A stretch of 17,957 bases of DNA, from assembly GCA_020349865.1 (NCBI GenBank), contig CP070700.1:2672631-2690587 (forward strand). The letters are read 5' to 3'. This document shows, one piece after another, positions 15,210 to 17,957 of the stretch. The first letter of the stretch is position 1. The number at the start of each line of letters is the position of its first letter. This stretch comes from Desulfobacteraceae bacterium (GTDB lineage: Bacteria > Desulfobacterota > DSM-4660 > Desulfatiglandales > Desulfatiglandaceae). Under the pieces are notes generated by a model, which was given only the letters and a program-made list of their open reading frames with translations, did not search any database and was not told the DNA's origin. The position numbers and the translations under genes are program-made.

Positions 15210-15306
15210 TTTCACCTTCCTTTCTGGGATACGGGGAAACACTTTGAGATTATCTTCCTTCAATGCTCAATGCAGGCGATCTATGGCCCAGCTTTGCTCT
15301 GCGCAT

Positions 15307-16332
15307 CTAATATTGATAACCAAGTGATAAAAGGTATGTTGCGTCTACTCTTTCAGCTCCCGGCGCAGGATCCGAATCCCAGTCAAAATTATATTGGGCT
15401 GTTGCAATAAACCGCTCATATAGGGGAACCCGCAATCCTGTCCGGCTTTTAAAAATTATTTTTTCCGTATCTTCGAGACTTACATAGCCCTCATGATAAT
15501 GAAACAATTGAACGATCTTTTCAATTAAATATCGATCATACTTTAGCGCCCAGCGACCCGCGGCATAACCTATGTCATCAGCTTCATCGTAGTCTTCATT
15601 CACATAAGATAGACCAGCTTCTATTGACAGGTTTGTCAATGGTGTTTCAAAAAATTGGTGCCCTAAGCCTACGCCAGCGGTGGTGCGTAAATCGAGATCT
15701 TTGAATTCGTCCTGTTCAAAAAGGGCATTACTGTAAAAATACCATTTTTGAGACAAAAAATGATCATATTTAATATATCCGAGCGCATTATTGGACGTTC
15801 TTTCACCATCAGTCTTCTCACGATTCAATTCAGCCCCGACCGTGTAGCGATTCTTCTCCGTGCGAGCGACAAACTCGCCATCCAAGTGATAATTATCCGT
15901 GTCCGTGTTACCTCTTTGAGCGGCGATACCAACATTTACCCGGGCATTCAACTTGAGCGCGGGCTTTGGAGGTTTCGGGTTGATGACATCCACTTGGGCA
16001 AGATCGAATGTGAGAGGTTCCTCTATGTTATCGACCCTGACGCTCACCTTGCCGCTTTGGCCAGCTGATACGATCCCCCGTGCAGAAGTCTCATCACTGA
16101 GGACCACCGCAATGGGTTCATCGGTTCGGAGATTTGCGATTTCCTCCCACCTGACAGATATTTCTCCAGCGTAAGGGGTCTTAAAGATCAAGATATTATT
16201 TTCCATTCTAATAACATTACCGGTAATATGGTCACCATTCTTAAGCCATATTTCATCTCCCATGACTTTGCCGGCGGTTATGAGCAAGCTTAAGACTGCT
16301 ATGACTGCTGCCAAAACTCGTTTGAATTCCAT
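15307..16332 (-). CDS. DUF481 (YdiY-like) outer-membrane beta-barrel protein
   Basis: A 341-aa protein with a signal peptide (MEFKRVLAAVIAVLSLLITA, cleavage near GKVMG-D). The first mature portion, DEIWLKNGDHITGNVIRMEN to about residue 110, looks like a small beta domain often found before DUF481. From about 125 the sequence alternates polar and aromatic residues as a beta-barrel (ARVNVGIAAQRGNTDTDNYH, then GVGLGHQFFETPLTNLSIEAG). It ends with an aromatic tyrosine (LSLGYQY), the outer-membrane assembly signal. Family role is not settled; salt- or stress-related proteins such as YdiY belong to it. GGGAG is about seven bases before ATG 16332. Confidence 0.9.
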   Translation of the reverse strand: MEFKRVLAAVIAVLSLLITAGKVMGDEIWLKNGDHITGNVIRMENNILIFKTPYAGEISVRWEEIANLRTDEPIAVVLSDETSARGIVSAGQSGKVSVRVDNIEEPLTFDLAQVDVINPKPPKPALKLNARVNVGIAAQRGNTDTDNYHLDGEFVARTEKNRYTVGAELNREKTDGERTSNNALGYIKYDHFLSQKWYFYSNALFEQDEFKDLDLRTTAGVGLGHQFFETPLTNLSIEAGLSYVNEDYDEADDIGYAAGRWALKYDRYLIEKIVQLFHYHEGYVSLEDTEKIIFKSRTGLRVPLYERFIATAQYNFDWDSDPAPGAERVDATYLLSLGYQY

Positions 16333-16478
16333 ATGTTATCTCCCGCACTTAAGATATTTTTAAGTCAATAATAGTTAATTTGATGCAATCCATGGGCAAA
16401 GCGCCCAAATGGCAGTTTTCGTCACAGGATGTAAACACGCCCTACGATTCATTCCGGTTATTAATACTACGATCCTAT

Positions 16479-16925
16479 TTACAACTCCGAGGTACAGAAC
16501 GCACAACGTGTTGCCTTGATGGGTATCGTTGAGAAACAGTGGGGACACTCTTTGGTCGTCGGCTCTTCCGCTGGAGCCTCCTCTTTCCTCTTGAGCTTGT
16601 TGATATTGCGGATGATAAGAAAGACAGCGAAAGCAACAATTGTAAAGCTGATGATTGTATTTATAAATACACCATAGTTGATGGTGACCGCACCGGCCTT
16701 TTGAGCTTCGGCAAGGGAAGCAAATGGGCCAGCGACTGTACCCTCTCTCAAGACGATGAATAGATTGGTGAAATCAACATTACCCAATAGCAGGCCGATG
16801 GGTGGCATGATCACATCCGCGACGAGTGACTTGACAATGGTACCGAAGGCAGCACCAATTATGATACCCACAGCCATGTCAACCACATTTCCCCTCATTG
16901 CAAACTCTTTAAATTCTTTAAACAT
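16479..16925 (-). CDS. mscL: Large-conductance mechanosensitive channel MscL with C-terminal zinc ribbon
   Basis: A homopentameric inner-membrane channel that opens under high membrane tension to release solutes during osmotic downshock. The protein is 148 aa. The N-terminal amphipathic helix [14 protein letters not shown] and TM1 (about 15-45, [19 protein letters not shown]...) with the glycine/alanine-rich gate are diagnostic. A periplasmic loop follows, then TM2 (about 84-106). Beyond the usual C-terminal helix it carries a four-cysteine module C127-x2-C130 and C141-x2-C144, a predicted zinc ribbon. E. coli MscL (136 aa) lacks this, though similar tails occur in MscL of other phyla. AAGGAG precedes ATG 16925. 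Confidence 0.95.
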   Translation of the reverse strand: MFKEFKEFAMRGNVVDMAVGIIIGAAFGTIVKSLVADVIMPPIGLLLGNVDFTNLFIVLREGTVAGPFASLAEAQKAGAVTINYGVFINTIISFTIVAFAVFLIIRNINKLKRKEEAPAEEPTTKECPHCFSTIPIKATRCAFCTSEL

Positions 16926-17062
16926 CTTTCTTTCTCCTTTCTCTCATGTTGATACTGGGTGCCAATTCGCATTATTAACCCGAAACAATGTCAAAAGATC
17001 TGAAACCAGATAACAGGGCGCTGGGCATAGAGAGAACCTCGTCTCTCCGAAAATTTTAATTT

Positions 17063-17627
17063 TTAATCGGCGAAGATCTCCTTAAAGAAAGTGAGCATGG
17101 CGTCCCAGGATCTTTTATCAGCGGAACTACTTTAGCCTAAGGCGGGGATGCCACGCTTGTCGGCTCCGGGATTGGTAAAACCGTGCTTTGCACCTCCATA
17201 GACAATAAATTTCCAGTCTGCACCTGCATATTTTGGATTTTCTTGAAACTGGCGGATTTGAACTAGTGTAACGAAGGAATCGTCTGCACCATGGCGTACG
17301 AGAATTTTGGCCATAATGGTATTGGGTTCGGCCCGCTCAATGGGCAATGCGCCGTGAAAGCTGACCACACCGCGCAGGGGAATGTCCTCAAATGCCATCG
17401 AGAGAACTACATGACCGCCACAGCAATATCCAATGGCAGCGATTTTGCCACCTTCTGTCAGCTCGTGGTTCTTAAGCAGCTCGTAAGCGGCCATAAACCA
17501 TAAACCTTTCTTTCCCAATTCAGCGGTTCTGCCTTATAAAGCCAGACAATTCCCCGGCTTCCTTTGGGTGTTCGGTGATTTTACCCTCGCCGTACATGTC
17601 CAAGGCGAGAGCAATATAGCCCGCCTC
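17063..17627 (-). pseudogene. Decayed dienelactone hydrolase family gene
   Basis: Recognisable alpha/beta-hydrolase sequence runs from EAGYIALALDMYGEGK to SWDAMLTFFKEIFAD and the TAA at 17063-17065, but it is broken three ways. A TGA (complement of 17520-17522) interrupts the frame after FIRQNR. A 7-bp tandem duplication CCATAAA (17491-17497, 17498-17504) shifts the frame; removing one copy restores IGKERFMAAYELLKNH. A TAA (complement of 17132-17134) cuts off the last 22 residues. The catalytic triad is still visible: Cys in GYCCGG, Asp in HGADDSF and His in AKHGF. The N-terminal part of the fold (the PGVLVxHEWWG region) is missing upstream. Sequencing error is unlikely to explain all three lesions but should be excluded. 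Confidence 0.85.
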
Positions 17628-17957
17628 ACCCTTTCCAGACTCCCGGCAAACACTGAAATGGGGAGTCTCAAACAATTTTTTCCGTAACACTTTAGCATTT
17701 TTAAAAAAGCCAATCGCAAATTGTATGGCCATGGGGATCTCTTTTTCAAAAGCCGCATAAGCCGACCTCAATACATAGAACGGCAGTTCAGCCCTGAAAT
17801 TAGGACCAGGACAGCCCCAGAAGGGAACCCTCATAAAAGATGTCGCCCTCTCTGCCTGCTCCCCACCCCTGTTCAAGGCCCAGGGGGCGTGCCACGAGCT
17901 TTGTATAATTTTTGTGATGCGGCATTTGAAAAAGAGATCCCCATGGCCCATCCTGTC
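17628..17957. other. Unassigned, probably degraded coding sequence at the right edge
   Basis: About 330 bp with no gene I can name. A minus-strand frame stays open from the hydrolase remnant to the window edge (SAYAAFEKEIPMAIQFAIGF... region) but does not look like the missing hydrolase N-terminus. The plus strand may carry another coding segment that leaves the window through DAAFEKEIPMAHPV. The inverted repeat links the two. This looks like rearranged or decaying sequence. Confidence 0.4.
17727..17948. repeat. 32-bp inverted repeat (31/32 identity) near the right edge
   Basis: 17727-17758 is the reverse complement of 17917-17948 with one mismatch, separated by 158 bp. Both arms, read on opposite strands in one frame, encode AAFEKEIPMA, and the only mismatch is synonymous (GCT versus GCA). 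This suggests two copies of a coding fragment in inverted orientation rather than a regulatory palindrome. Confidence 0.8.

Noticed and set aside
17032..17063. GAGAGA / TCTCTC pair followed by a T-rich stretch, resembling a plus-strand terminator
   Set aside because: The stem is only six bp and there is no plus-strand gene upstream for it to terminate.
17520..17522. In-frame TGA in the hydrolase gene as a selenocysteine codon
   Set aside because: The position is not catalytic (the nucleophile Cys is elsewhere in GYCCGG), and a nearby frameshift plus a second stop codon show simple decay.

Overview
The window is a mid-GC bacterial chromosome segment that carries ordinary housekeeping and accessory genes. 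I see no phage, transposase, CRISPR array, tRNA or rRNA. Gene content suggests a Gram-negative anaerobe of the Desulfobacterota (old Deltaproteobacteria): a complete liv-type amino-acid ABC operon, a Lon-like AAA protease beside Hsp20, a YkgJ-like cysteine protein, a QueG-like double [4Fe-4S] reductase, and periplasmic and outer-membrane DUF4197 and DUF481 proteins. That placement is inference, because no phylogenetic marker is present.

Layout. Positions 1-38 hold the 5' end of a minus-strand gene, preceded by a perfect 22-bp hairpin (53-100). An unrecognised 399-aa gene follows on the minus strand (187-1386). After a 452-bp AT-rich intergenic region comes the operon livK-livH-livM-livG-livF (1839-6489, plus strand), driven by a near-consensus promoter with 13-bp inverted repeats upstream. 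A 64-aa gene converges on livF. A plus-strand stress block holds hsp20, whose Shine-Dalgarno can be masked by a leader hairpin, and a Lon-like protease. A Cys-rich YkgJ-like gene then has its own promoter. From 10857 to the end nearly everything is on the minus strand: DUF2461, an FeS reductase fused to an SCP2 domain, a pyridoxamine-oxidase-like flavoprotein, a NemR-like TetR regulator, DUF4197, DUF481, mscL, and a decayed dienelactone hydrolase next to an inverted repeat.

The most interesting unit is 10857-14324. The TetR-family protein has one cysteine (Cys106) and a lysine (Lys175) at what I recall to be the redox-switch positions of E. coli NemR. A TAGACCGGTC operator core lies directly against the -10 box of its own promoter and also of the promoter I propose for the flavoprotein gene. 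This suggests an electrophile- or oxidant-responsive mini-regulon: regulator, flavin split-barrel protein, and possibly the FeS-SCP2 fusion and DUF2461 downstream. In the liv operon, a binding protein, two permeases and two ATPases form one importer. Hsp20 holds unfolding proteins and the adjacent Lon-like protease may degrade them. DUF481, DUF4197 and MscL are all envelope proteins.
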